From assembly GCF_018614035.1 (NCBI RefSeq), contig NZ_JAGGPA010000013.1:23505-87504 (forward strand): DNA of 64,000 nucleotides. The letters run 5' to 3'. Source of the DNA: Streptomyces sp. ISL-96. Its GTDB lineage: Bacteria; Actinomycetota; Actinomycetes; Streptomycetales; Streptomycetaceae. The notes beneath the pieces were generated by a model. That model saw nothing but the letters and a program-made list of their open reading frames with translations. It ran no database searches and had not been told where the DNA came from. This document shows positions 34,362 through 42,567 of this stretch, piece by piece. The first letter of the stretch is position 1. Each line of letters starts with the position of its first letter. A program made the position numbers and the translations under genes.

Positions 34362-35060
34362 CTATCCGGCGAGGCCCACGTTCGTACCGGTGCCGGAGAT
34401 CTCCAGCCCGCCCTTCGTCGCCTCGGCCTTTTCGAGCTTCAGGCCGATGGGCAGCCCGCTGATCTGCCGGTCGAAGTCGGTCTTCTCGCGGACCTTCGCC
34501 TCGATGCCGGGAAGGCCCTCCCCCGGAACCTCGTCCGCCCGCACCCTGAGCGTGTCGCCGTCGACGACGGTCACGCTGGACAGCACGCTGCGGGTGATCT
34601 CGCGCCCGAGGAGCTGGACGGAACCCGTCACCTTCACCTTGCCGTTGCCGCCGTAGGCGACGGGAAAGCCGCTCTCGGAGGCCTTGGTCAGGTCCTCGTA
34701 CGAGATGCGCGCCTTGCCGGTGGCGAGCTCCGCCGTCGCGTCCGAGAAGCCGCCGACGGTGCCGCGCACCCGCACGTCGTGGAGTTCGGCGGTCATCTCA
34801 CTGATCCGGACCTTGCGGCCCTCCGCGCTCGCCTCGACGCCCTCGACGGTCACGTCGACCTGGTCGAGATGCTTGGCGGCGACCTGGGTCAGGAAGGGAA
34901 ATCCCTTGATCGATACATCGGCTCCGCCGGTCAGACCCTGTTGGCTCTGGACGCGCTTCGCGACCTCGGACTCGGCGAAGTTGACCGCGAGGCGGTCCAC
35001 GACGACAAAAATGCCGCCGAGGATCACGGCGACGGTCAGCAGTATTCGCAGCGCACGCAT
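34362..35060 (-). CDS. LmeA-like lipid-binding protein (DUF2993)
   Basis: A 232-residue envelope protein with an N-terminal membrane anchor or uncleaved signal (about 6-26, ILLTVAVILGGIFVVVDRLA) and an extracellular DUF2993 domain. DUF2993 relatives such as mycobacterial LmeA bind phospholipid and act in envelope glycolipid processing. No catalytic motif is visible. The ribosome-binding site is GGGGGATCC. It follows a membrane-protein gene (35111-36298), about 50 bases apart on the same strand. Confidence 0.85.
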   Translation of the reverse strand: MRALRILLTVAVILGGIFVVVDRLAVNFAESEVAKRVQSQQGLTGGADVSIKGFPFLTQVAAKHLDQVDVTVEGVEASAEGRKVRISEMTAELHDVRVRGTVGGFSDATAELATGKARISYEDLTKASESGFPVAYGGNGKVKVTGSVQLLGREITRSVLSSVTVVDGDTLRVRADEVPGEGLPGIEAKVREKTDFDRQISGLPIGLKLEKAEATKGGLEISGTGTNVGLAG

Positions 35061-35110
35061 TTGTTACGGATCCCCCACACTCGTCGACTACTGCCAGGTA
35101 ACCACAGGCG

Positions 35111-36298
35111 TCAGGAGATGACCCGGCCGATCAGGTAGACGGCGGGGGCGGCGGCGGTCAGCGGCAGGGCCACTCCGGCCGTCATGTGGACGAACCGGGA
35201 GGGGTAGTCGTAGCTGGCCACGCGCAGACCGATCAGCGCGCAGACCCCGGCCGCGAGCCCGAGCAGTGCGCCGTCGGCGCCGATGTCCGTCATCCCTCCG
35301 GCCGCGACCCCGGCGCCCGCTGCGGCGAGCAGCGCGACGGTCACGGAGGCGACGCCGGGCAGCGGCAGCGCGCGGGCCAGTACGGCGACGGCGACGGCCA
35401 CGCCGCCGACGGTCACGGCGTCGGCGGCCGCGGCGTCGGCGGCCGCGGCGAGGTGACCTGCGGCGATCACGGCCAGGGCGGCCGAGGTGACGGTGGCCGT
35501 CAGGCCGTACATCCGCTCGTCGGCGGGGGCGCGGTTGCGCAGCTGCAGTACGAGCGTGAGCAGCACCCAGACGCCGAGCGTGCCGATGATCGCGGCGGGC
35601 GCGTGCTCGGCGTCGACGGCCAGCAGCGCGATGTCGGCGGTGACGCCGCCGAGGAACGCGAGCGCGATGCCCTGCCTGGCGGGCCACATGCCGTTGAGCC
35701 GGAACCAGCCGGCGGCGGTGACGGCCTGGAGCAGCACGAGCGGCACCACGAGCGCGTACTGGCCGACGGCCGCGGCGCCGGCGAGCAGCAGCGCGAGCCC
35801 GGCGGTCAGGGCGGCGGGCTGCATGCCGGGCGCGATGATCGGCGAGCGGCCCTCGGCGCGGGCGCGCTGGGCGGCGGTGATGCCGGCGTTGCCGGCGGTG
35901 GTGGGCGAGCTGTACGCCGCGGAGCCGGTGGCTGCCGCGGGGTGGGGCTGGGGCGCGGGAGCTGCGGTGGCCGCGGGTGCGGGTTCGTACGCGGCCGCTG
36001 CGGTCGCGTACGCCTCCGGGGCGGGCTGGTACGTCCCCGGAGCCGGCTCGTACGCCGTCGGAGTGGCGGGGTACTGGGCGGCGGGGTACTGGGCGTACGG
36101 GTCGGGCGCCTCCGGCGGCAGCGGGTACGCGCCGTTCTGGGGGTCCTGCGACCGGTACGGCTGCTGCACAGGCTGGAACTGCGTGTCCCAGGTCTGTCCC
36201 TCCCAGGTCTGGGTGAACGGCTCCTGCGCGGGCGGCGCCTGCTGACCGTCCTGCGGGTCGTGTCCGTCGTACGACGGGTAGGGCTGCTGGTTGCTCAT
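35111..36298 (-). CDS. Multi-pass membrane protein with Pro/Tyr-rich N-terminus
   Basis: A 395-residue protein. The first 150 or so residues are Pro, Tyr, Gln, Ala-rich and disordered (repeats such as YQPAPEAY and QYPAAQYPA), then eight or nine hydrophobic segments follow to the end. No motif of a transporter or enzyme is apparent. AGGAGGA lies 13 bases upstream, within the end of the MoaD-like gene. The gene is 10 bases after the MoaD-like gene and 50 before the LmeA-like one, so the three form an operon. Function is unknown. Confidence 0.8.
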   Translation of the reverse strand: MSNQQPYPSYDGHDPQDGQQAPPAQEPFTQTWEGQTWDTQFQPVQQPYRSQDPQNGAYPLPPEAPDPYAQYPAAQYPATPTAYEPAPGTYQPAPEAYATAAAAYEPAPAATAAPAPQPHPAAATGSAAYSSPTTAGNAGITAAQRARAEGRSPIIAPGMQPAALTAGLALLLAGAAAVGQYALVVPLVLLQAVTAAGWFRLNGMWPARQGIALAFLGGVTADIALLAVDAEHAPAAIIGTLGVWVLLTLVLQLRNRAPADERMYGLTATVTSAALAVIAAGHLAAAADAAAADAVTVGGVAVAVAVLARALPLPGVASVTVALLAAAGAGVAAGGMTDIGADGALLGLAAGVCALIGLRVASYDYPSRFVHMTAGVALPLTAAAPAVYLIGRVIS

Positions 36299-36308
36299 GG
36301 TTCGGTGA

Positions 36309-36563
36309 TCATCCTCCTGCGAACGGCGGGAGCACCTCGACCGTGCCGCCCTCGGCCAGCCGTACGGTCTCATGACCGCGGGTCCCGACGGGGTCGCCGT
36401 CGATGAGGAACGAACACCGCTGGAGTACGCGCGTCAGTTCCCCGGGGTGCCGTTCGCGCACCGCGTCGAGCGCCTCGGCGAGCGTCGCGGCCGCGTACGG
36501 CTCCTCGGCGGTGCCGGCGGCGGCCTTGGCCGCGGCCCAGAAGCGGATGGTGCCTACTGCCAT
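36309..36563 (-). CDS. MoaD/ThiS family protein
   Basis: An 84-residue ubiquitin-like sulfur-carrier-type protein: it starts AVGTIRFWAAAKAAAG and ends VEVLPPFAGG, the C-terminal Gly-Gly that is adenylated and thiocarboxylated in the family. It is likely to donate sulfur to molybdopterin, thiamin or another pathway, and no partner E1 is nearby. AAAGGAG lies before the ATG. The AGGAGGA used by the next gene lies at its 3' end. Confidence 0.9.
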   Translation of the reverse strand: MAVGTIRFWAAAKAAAGTAEEPYAAATLAEALDAVRERHPGELTRVLQRCSFLIDGDPVGTRGHETVRLAEGGTVEVLPPFAGG

Positions 36564-36596
36564 AGCGCGGCTCCTTTCGTCGGCTTCCATGATGGG

Positions 36597-37484
36597 CTAT
36601 GCCGCTGTCAGCCAGGCGCCGATGCGGGTGAGGAGTGTCTCCTCGGCCGCGTTCTCGGCGTGACCCATGCCGGGCACGATCCACAGTTCGCTGCGGCCGG
36701 CCGCAGCGGCGAGTGCCCGCGGATGGTCCAGTGGGAAGTACGGGTCGCGGTCGCCGTGCACGACCAGCAGCGGAGTCGGTCCGAGCCTGGCCGCCGCCTC
36801 GACCGGCGAGAGCGGCACCGGGTCCCAGTCCCGGGCGTGGATCCGGGTACGCAGCCCGAAGCGCCCGACGAGGCGCCCGGCGGGCCGGGTGATCACCCAG
36901 TGCACCCGCCGCATCGGCGCCGTACCCCGGTAGTACCAGCGGGCGGGGGCGCTGACCGCCACCACGGCGTCGGCTCGCGCGGACACGTGGCCCGCCGGGT
37001 GCGCTTCCATGCGCCCCCCATGCGGGGAACCGCTTCCGTCCCGGTACAGCGCCGCGTGCCTGACGACCACCGAGCCGCCCATCGAGAAGCCGACGGTGAC
37101 CACCCGCTCGTGTCCCAGCGAGCGTGCCCAGCGGACCGCCGCCGCCACGTCGAGGACCTCCCGGTCGCCGACCGTGGAGCGGCCGCCTGAGCCGCCGTGT
37201 CCACGGAATGAGAACGTGATCACGGCGGCGTACTGCCTGAACACCCGCGCCGCCCGCCGCACCGCGGGCCGGTCCACGGAGCCCGTGAAGCCGTGCGCGA
37301 CGACGATCGCCAGGGAGTTGTCCCCGCCGTCATCGGCCTCCCCGCCGTCATCGCCGCCTTGCGACGGCTCGTACAGCGCCTCGATACGGACCCCGTCGTC
37401 CGCCCGCAAAACCGTGCGCCGGGAGCCGTGCGTGACGGAGGGAACACGCGATCTGCGGACAGGACCCTCCGGTACGGAACTCAT
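36597..37484 (-). CDS. Alpha/beta hydrolase
   Basis: A 295-residue protein of the alpha/beta-hydrolase fold with nucleophile elbow GFSMGGS, acid in HGDRDPYF, and base in PGMGHAE. HGFTGS near the N-terminus is the oxyanion loop. The substrate is unknown. I start it at MSSVPEG; an ATG seven codons earlier is possible, and neither has a strong ribosome-binding site. It ends about 30 bases upstream of the MoaD-like gene and is divergent from glnR. Confidence 0.9.
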   Translation of the reverse strand: MSSVPEGPVRRSRVPSVTHGSRRTVLRADDGVRIEALYEPSQGGDDGGEADDGGDNSLAIVVAHGFTGSVDRPAVRRAARVFRQYAAVITFSFRGHGGSGGRSTVGDREVLDVAAAVRWARSLGHERVVTVGFSMGGSVVVRHAALYRDGSGSPHGGRMEAHPAGHVSARADAVVAVSAPARWYYRGTAPMRRVHWVITRPAGRLVGRFGLRTRIHARDWDPVPLSPVEAAARLGPTPLLVVHGDRDPYFPLDHPRALAAAAGRSELWIVPGMGHAENAAEETLLTRIGAWLTAA

Positions 37485-37506
37485 GTGGGCTATTCTGCTG
37501 GGCATA

Positions 37507-37545
37507 GGACCTGGGCAACGTTGCCCCCGGGTCCTTTTGTGTTTT
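37507..37545 (+). terminator. Intrinsic terminator-like hairpin upstream of glnR
   Basis: GGACCTGGGCAAC pairs with GTTGCCCCCGGGTCC, followed by TTTTGTGTTTT. This is the only classic U-tract terminator in the window, and it points toward glnR. It lies between the divergent hydrolase and glnR genes, where no plus-strand gene ends, so it may be an attenuator in the glnR leader. Confidence 0.7.
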
Positions 37546-37686
37546 CTGACCGTTGTTACGGACAGATGACGCGGTGAGGTCTCAGGGCGCGGGACCGAAC
37601 CGTACGAAAGCAGTGCCGCATACGCCCCCAAGCTCTTAAGGAGCAGGGGGTACCCCCTCCGCAGGGACCGAGGAGGAACCGACGTA

Positions 37687-37740
37687 ATGGGCAAGCGAAA
37701 CGTGCACGACCGGACGACCCGGGCAGGTGGCCGACGATGA
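37687..37740 (+). CDS. Leader small ORF overlapping glnR
   Basis: A 17-codon ORF with a strong ribosome-binding site (GAGGAGGAA, eight bases before its ATG). It encodes a short basic peptide, [17 protein letters not shown]. The stop overlaps the glnR ATG (ATGA), so ribosomes ending here could start glnR. glnR itself has only a weak GGTGG before its start. It could be an artefact of glnR 5' sequence, but the overlap and the strength of the signal favour a coupled leader. Confidence 0.6.
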   Translation: MGKRNVHDRTTRAGGRR

Positions 37741-38561
37741 GTTCTCTGCTGCTCCTGACCAATGCCCTCCAGCCGTCGACGGAGGTGCTTCCCGCCCTCG
37801 GCCTGCTTCTGCACAGTGTGCGGGTGGCCCCCGCCGAAGGCCCGGCCCTCGTCGACACCCCAGGTGCCGACGTCATCCTGATCGACGGCCGCCGTGACCT
37901 CCCGCAGGTCAGGTCGCTGTGCCAGCTGCTGCGGTCCACCGGACCCGGCTGTCCGCTGATACTCGTCGTCACGGAGGGCGGCCTCGCGGCCGTCACCGCC
38001 GACTGGGGCATCGACGACGTACTGCTCGACACGGCAGGCCCGGCAGAGGTCGAGGCGCGGCTGCGCCTCGCGACGGGCCGCCAGCAGATCACCTCGGACG
38101 ACAGCCCGATGGAGATCCGCAGCGGCGACCTGTCGGTCGACGAGGCGACGTACAGCGCGAAGCTCAAGGGGCGGGTCCTGGACCTGACCTTCAAGGAGTT
38201 CGAGCTGCTGAAGTATCTGGCGCAGCACCCCGGCCGGGTCTTCACGCGCGCCCAGCTCCTCCAGGAGGTGTGGGGCTACGACTACTTCGGTGGTACGCGG
38301 ACGGTCGATGTGCACGTACGGCGGCTGCGCGCGAAGCTCGGCCCGGAGCACGAGTCGCTCATCGGGACCGTACGCAATGTGGGCTACCGCTTCGTGACTC
38401 CGGAGAAGGTCGAGCGGGCGGCCGCGGCCGAGGAAGCCAGGGCCGCCAAGGCCGCGCAGAAAGCGGTGCCCGCGGCCGTCACCCACACGGCGGACAGGGA
38501 CCCCGACGACTCCGCGGTGCCCCAGCGGGAGGAAGAGGCAGTACGGCCTGCCCAGCGGTAG
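37737..38561 (+). CDS. glnR: Nitrogen-response regulator GlnR
   Basis: Orphan OmpR-type regulator of nitrogen assimilation (glnA, glnII, amtB, nir) and cross-talk with PhoP. The 274-residue protein has a receiver-like N-terminus with Asp50 in VILIDGRRD but without the usual acidic pocket, so it works as a dimer without phosphorylation. It is followed by the winged helix [20 protein letters not shown] and [17 protein letters not shown]. The N-terminus [13 protein letters not shown] is diagnostic. A terminator-like hairpin and a coupled small ORF precede it. Confidence 0.96.
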   Translation: MSSLLLLTNALQPSTEVLPALGLLLHSVRVAPAEGPALVDTPGADVILIDGRRDLPQVRSLCQLLRSTGPGCPLILVVTEGGLAAVTADWGIDDVLLDTAGPAEVEARLRLATGRQQITSDDSPMEIRSGDLSVDEATYSAKLKGRVLDLTFKEFELLKYLAQHPGRVFTRAQLLQEVWGYDYFGGTRTVDVHVRRLRAKLGPEHESLIGTVRNVGYRFVTPEKVERAAAAEEARAAKAAQKAVPAAVTHTADRDPDDSAVPQREEEAVRPAQR

Positions 38562-38585
38562 GTCACCACGCGTAGACTGCCGCGC

Positions 38586-39614
38586 GTGGCCAAGGTGACG
38601 CGGGACGATGTGGCACGACTTGCGGGGACTTCCACCGCGGTCGTCAGTTACGTCATCAACAACGGACCCCGGCCGGTCGCCCCGGCCACGCGCGAGCGTG
38701 TCCTCGCGGCGATCAAGGAGCTCGGCTACCGGCCGGACCGGGTCGCGCAGGCCATGGCGTCCCGCCGCACCGACCTCATAGGCATGATCGTCCCCGATGC
38801 CAGGCAGCCCTTCTTCGCCGAGATGGCGCACGCGGTCGAACAGGCCGCCGCCGACCGCGGAAAGATGGTCCTCGTCGGCAACTCCGACTACCGCGACGAG
38901 CGCGAGGTCCACTATCTGCGGGCCTTCCTCGGCATGCGGGTCTCCGGCCTGATCCTGGTCAGCCAGGGCCCGAGCGAGTGGGCGGCCGCCGAGATCGAGG
39001 CGTGGGACGCGCGGGTGGTGCTGCTGCACGAGCGGCCGGAGACGATCGACGACGTGGCGGTCGTCACGGACAACATCGGCGGCGCGCAGCTCGCGACCCG
39101 CCACCTCCTGGAGCACGGTCATGCGTACGTCGCCTGTCTGGGCGGCATGGAGTCGACGCCGATGGTGGGCGACCCGGTGGCCGACCACGTGGTGGGCTGG
39201 CGCCGGGCGATGCGGGAGTCGGGGCGCTCGACCGACGGCCGGCTCTTCCACGCTCCGTACAACCGGTACGACGCCTACAAGGTGGCCCTGGACCTGCTCG
39301 CCGGACCGGACCGGCCGCCGGCGATCTTCTGCTCCACGGACGACCAGGCGATCGGCGTGCTGCGGGCCGCGCGTGAGCTGCGGATCGACGTACCGGGCGA
39401 GCTGGCGGTCGCGGCGTTCGACGACGTGAAGGAAGCGGCGCTCACCGATCCGCCGCTGACGACGGTCTACTCCGACCGGCCGGCGATGGCGCGGGCGGCG
39501 GTGGACCTGGTGCTGGACGACTCGCTGCGGGTGGCGGGGTCGCGGCGCGAGCGGCTGAAGCAGTTCCCCTCGGCGCTGGTGGTACGCCGCTCCTGCGGCT
39601 GCCCGGCGACGTAA
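38586..39614 (+). CDS. LacI family transcriptional regulator
   Basis: A 342-residue regulator: an N-terminal HTH (about 4-30, [22 protein letters not shown]), a hinge, and a periplasmic-binding-protein-like ligand domain, ending with RRSCGCPAT. The ligand is probably a sugar, and the identity is unknown. The GTG is eight bases after TAGACT, so the mRNA is likely leaderless with its own promoter in the 24-base gap after glnR. The IS605-type insertion begins seven bases downstream. Confidence 0.92.
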   Translation: MAKVTRDDVARLAGTSTAVVSYVINNGPRPVAPATRERVLAAIKELGYRPDRVAQAMASRRTDLIGMIVPDARQPFFAEMAHAVEQAAADRGKMVLVGNSDYRDEREVHYLRAFLGMRVSGLILVSQGPSEWAAAEIEAWDARVVLLHERPETIDDVAVVTDNIGGAQLATRHLLEHGHAYVACLGGMESTPMVGDPVADHVVGWRRAMRESGRSTDGRLFHAPYNRYDAYKVALDLLAGPDRPPAIFCSTDDQAIGVLRAARELRIDVPGELAVAAFDDVKEAALTDPPLTTVYSDRPAMARAAVDLVLDDSLRVAGSRRERLKQFPSALVVRRSCGCPAT

Positions 39615-39620
39615 CCGTTC

Positions 39621-41273
39621 CTAAGGACTGAGCGGGAGTGAGTCCTGTTGCCAGGCCTCATGCTCGGCCGAACGCCCCGAACGGTTTTGGGCGTTCTGGT
39701 CCCCCGCGTTCGCTCCGCGTCCGGGCGGCACGGATCGTGTCCGTGGTCCGGGAATGCGGGGGCGGGTTTCCTCACGCCCAAGAGCACGCCGGCTGGCCTG
39801 GACGGTCCGATGCCCACGACGATCGCTCTGGTCGTTGTGGGGCGGTGCCGTCCGTCGCCGGATCGGGTGCCCTTGGGCGCGCCTTCCGATCGCCACGGCG
39901 GCAGCGTCGTGGCGAGTGGTCTTACGGGTGGTGCTGGTGAGGGGCTTCTGCCAGTGCTGCGCGCCCCACTTGCTGGTGTAGGCCGGGTCGACGGCGATGA
40001 TCGCGGTGCCCGTTTGGTCGGCCATGGAGGTCAGGCGGGCGCGGAGTTTGCCGGTGGGCATGCCGGAGATCAGCTGCCGGAAGCGGCGCTTGCGGCCGTG
40101 CTTCTCGCGGGTCTTCTCCGCCGCGAAGTCCAGGTCCTCGACCGCGATCGCGGCAACCCCACAGGTCTTCGCCCAGTTCAGCAGCCGGGACAGGGCGTGG
40201 CGGACCTGCGCGTCGCGGTGCTGGGCGTTGCCGGACAGGTCGTAGAAGAAGCGGCGGGGCCGGCCGATGGGGTTGCCATGGACATCGAGGCGCCAGGCGG
40301 CGAGATGGTCCGCATTGGTATCGACACCGATCACCCCGTGTGCGAGCGCCGCCTCCAGCGGGACCGTGGGCGAGGGCGGGATCTGCCAGGACGCCGTCAG
40401 GTACCAGCGGCCGCGCCGGGTGTCGTGGTGGATGCGGTAGGCGACCGCCCGGTTCGCCTCCATGCGATCAGCCCACTCGGTGCCCCGATGCGCGAACCGC
40501 ACCTTCGCGGCGAGCACGTACCGGCCGTGCGGGGCGTTCGCCAGCCCGGCCAGCGGCACCGGCAGCTTGATCGACACCTGGCCGTCGGGGCTGACACGGA
40601 TCGTCTCGTTGCCATACCGCTTCCCCGACTCACCATCAGCCGACAGAAACCACCGCTCCGCCTCCCACCGCTCCCGCCACTGCGCCTCGGTGAGCTGGGC
40701 ATCGGCGAGATGGTGGCGGGTGTTCAACAGGCCCTTGCCGCCCCGCACCACCCGCACCCGGCCCGCCCGCCAGTCCAGCACAGCGGCAGTACGGCGGGCC
40801 TCCAGAGCGGCCAGCCGCCGCGACTTCGCATGCCACTCCCGCCGCGACCGGTAACCACCCGACGCCCGCTTGCTGCCCCGCTCGCCGATCGGCAGGGACA
40901 GACGGTGCCGAAGCATCCCGATCCCCGCCTCAAGACCCCGGATGTGAGCCGCCTGGCAACGCCGGGCCAACGCCCACTGATCATGCGACGCCTTCGTCAC
41001 CGCACCCGCCCACCGCGACGACGACACCTCCGTCAGCGCCCGCTTGCGCCCCGCCCACGACTCCGCAGAATGCTCCAGACCATCAGCGCAGCGCACCTTG
41101 AGGTCCCGGGAGGCCAGCGCACCCATGTGCGCGCCCACCAACCGCAGCACCTCCACATCCCCGGCGGTCAGCTGCTTCAACCGGTCACGCACAGCGACAC
41201 CAGTAGGCCCCGGAACGACGAACGGCGCAGCCGCCACCCGCAGGCCCGAAACCGACCGCTGCACCGCAACCAA
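39621..41273 (-). CDS. IS605 OrfB/TnpB-type RNA-guided nuclease-like protein
   Basis: A 550-residue TnpB-related protein encoded by an insertion sequence. The RuvC residues are complete: Asp318 in GVDTNADH, Glu379 in VEDLDFA, and Asp456 in RHDAAAVAIG. The zinc-ribbon cysteines of typical TnpB are absent; the segment reads PAYTSKWGAQHWQKPL. The last 80 residues are Arg/Pro-rich, as where a 3' guide RNA overlaps the coding end. The start is a TTG after GGGGG, with an in-frame stop upstream. No IS200 transposase gene (TnpA) is adjacent, so it would need one elsewhere. Confidence 0.85.
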   Translation of the reverse strand: MVAVQRSVSGLRVAAAPFVVPGPTGVAVRDRLKQLTAGDVEVLRLVGAHMGALASRDLKVRCADGLEHSAESWAGRKRALTEVSSSRWAGAVTKASHDQWALARRCQAAHIRGLEAGIGMLRHRLSLPIGERGSKRASGGYRSRREWHAKSRRLAALEARRTAAVLDWRAGRVRVVRGGKGLLNTRHHLADAQLTEAQWRERWEAERWFLSADGESGKRYGNETIRVSPDGQVSIKLPVPLAGLANAPHGRYVLAAKVRFAHRGTEWADRMEANRAVAYRIHHDTRRGRWYLTASWQIPPSPTVPLEAALAHGVIGVDTNADHLAAWRLDVHGNPIGRPRRFFYDLSGNAQHRDAQVRHALSRLLNWAKTCGVAAIAVEDLDFAAEKTREKHGRKRRFRQLISGMPTGKLRARLTSMADQTGTAIIAVDPAYTSKWGAQHWQKPLTSTTRKTTRHDAAAVAIGRRAQGHPIRRRTAPPHNDQSDRRGHRTVQASRRALGREETRPRIPGPRTRSVPPGRGANAGDQNAQNRSGRSAEHEAWQQDSLPLSP

Positions 41274-41370
41274 CCCCCGCTCACATCTCTGAAGCCCCTC
41301 ACGCCGGACTGGTCAACGAACCACACCGCGAAAGGTCACCCGTTCCCACCCCGAACACCGCAACCCAACG

Positions 41371-41393
41371 CACACACACCCACACACACACAA
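41371..41393. repeat. CA dinucleotide run
   Basis: A 23-base stretch of CA repeats (CACACACACC then CACACACACACAA) between the TnpB-type gene and htrA. It is unusual in this high-GC sequence and may mark the edge of the insertion. Confidence 0.6.
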
Positions 41394-41467
41394 ATGCAGT
41401 AATACGCAGAAAACAGCCAGCCGTTGAACACCCCTCTTTATTAAGGGCATACGCGCTTCTGTCGGGC

Positions 41468-41500
41468 TTCTCAGCGGCTCCTCAGACAGTTCTCATAAGA
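41468..41500 (+). promoter_or_regulatory. Three tandem 11-base direct repeats before htrA
   Basis: TTCTCAGCGGC, TCCTCAGACAG and TTCTCATAAGA follow one another with an exact 11-base period. The shared core TYCTCA(G/T) and the 11-base helical spacing are those of binding sites for OmpR-family response regulators. The site is 20 bases upstream of htrA, next to the response-regulator gene at 42568. A 6-bp dyad AGAGCT-GACCA-AGCTCT overlaps the last unit (41498-41514). Confidence 0.65.
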
Positions 41501-41519
41501 GCTGACCAAGCTCTGAGAC

Positions 41520-42500
41520 ATGACCAAGTACCCCGAGCATGAGCAGCAGCCCTCCTCTTACTCGTACGGTGCCGCGTATCCGCCGCCGCCCGCGTACGCC
41601 CCTCCGGTGGCCGCACCCCCGCGAGCCCGGCGGCCCGTCGCCCTCCTCGCCGCTGTCGCCATCGTCGCGGCCATGATCGGCGGCACAACGGCGGCCTTCG
41701 CGGAGCGCCTCACCGGCACGGAGCCCGCCACCGGCGGCAACGGCGTCAGCGGTACGAACGTCTCGCAGAGCAGCAAGGGCACCGTCTCCGGGGTCGCGCA
41801 GGCCGTGAGCCCCAGCATCGTCGAGATCAGCGCCACGTCCGCATCGGGCGACTCCACCGGCTCGGGGGTGATCATCACCGCCGACGGCGAGATCATCACG
41901 AACAACCACGTCGTGTCCGGCGCGGACTCGGTCAAGGTCAAGCTGAGCGACGGCAGGACGTACACCGCCGATGTCGTCGGCACCGCCCCCGGCAAGGACC
42001 TCGCTCTGATCAAGCTCCAGGGCGCGAGCGGCCTGAAGGCGGCGACGCTCGGGAGCTCCGACGACGTGAAGGTCGGCGACGAGGTGGTGGCGATCGGCTC
42101 GCCGGAGGGCCTGACCGGGACGGTGACCAGCGGAATCGTCTCCGCCCTGGACCGGGACGTGACGGTGTCGAAGGAGGAGAACCCGGGGCAGGAGCAGCAG
42201 GGCCAGGGCGGGGACAGCGGTCAGTGGCCGTTCGAGTTCGGCGGGCAGCAGTTCAACGGCGACACCGGCTCCTCGAAGACGACGTACAAGGCGATCCAGA
42301 CCGACGCCTCGCTCAACCCGGGCAACTCGGGCGGCGCCCTCATCAACATGAACGGCGAGATCATCGGCATCAACTCCGCGATGTACGCGCCGAGCGGAGC
42401 GAGCGGTTCCACGGCGGGCAGCGTCGGGCTCGGCTTCGCCATCCCCATCGACACGGTGAAGGCCGACCTGGGGCAGCTCCGCGCCGGGGACGCCGGCTGA
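41520..42500 (+). CDS. HtrA-like S1C serine protease, membrane-anchored
   Basis: A 326-residue envelope protease. A Pro/Tyr-rich cytoplasmic tail (1-38) leads to one membrane helix (about 40-60), then a trypsin-like domain with catalytic His130 (NNHV), Asp160 (KDLAL) and Ser270 (GNSGGAL). It lacks the C-terminal PDZ domain of classical HtrA/DegP, since it ends about 50 residues after the GIN strand. It clears or processes misfolded envelope proteins. It is followed by the MprAB-like genes, which likely respond to envelope stress and control it through the 11-base repeats. Confidence 0.93.
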   Translation: MTKYPEHEQQPSSYSYGAAYPPPPAYAPPVAAPPRARRPVALLAAVAIVAAMIGGTTAAFAERLTGTEPATGGNGVSGTNVSQSSKGTVSGVAQAVSPSIVEISATSASGDSTGSGVIITADGEIITNNHVVSGADSVKVKLSDGRTYTADVVGTAPGKDLALIKLQGASGLKAATLGSSDDVKVGDEVVAIGSPEGLTGTVTSGIVSALDRDVTVSKEENPGQEQQGQGGDSGQWPFEFGGQQFNGDTGSSKTTYKAIQTDASLNPGNSGGALINMNGEIIGINSAMYAPSGASGSTAGSVGLGFAIPIDTVKADLGQLRAGDAG

Positions 42501-42567
42501 CATCCGTACCGTGCGAGGGTGAAGGCGACGTACGCCACCCCGCAGCGACCAAGCCCGAGGAAACCCG

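Larger units (their letters stand above)
39621..41400 (-). mobile_element. IS200/IS605-family insertion, TnpA-less
   Basis: The element carries only the TnpB-type gene. A hairpin of AGGACT/AGTCCT (39624-39646) overlaps the stop codon, and the opposite side is a CA-rich region to about 41400. IS605 elements have subterminal hairpins and no terminal inverted repeats or target duplications, so the exact ends cannot be fixed by eye. The insertion lies directly after the LacI-family gene and just before the htrA promoter. Confidence 0.65.

Noticed and set aside
36597-39251. An 884-codon open frame on the minus strand running from the hydrolase through glnR and into the LacI gene
   Set aside because: Only the last third is the hydrolase. 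The rest is antisense to glnR and the LacI-family gene, with the Arg/Gly/Asp-rich composition of a high-GC shadow frame.
41371-41393. CRISPR-type repeats in the CA-rich stretch
   Set aside because: It is a simple dinucleotide run without spacers or repeated units of repeat length. No cas gene is present in the window.
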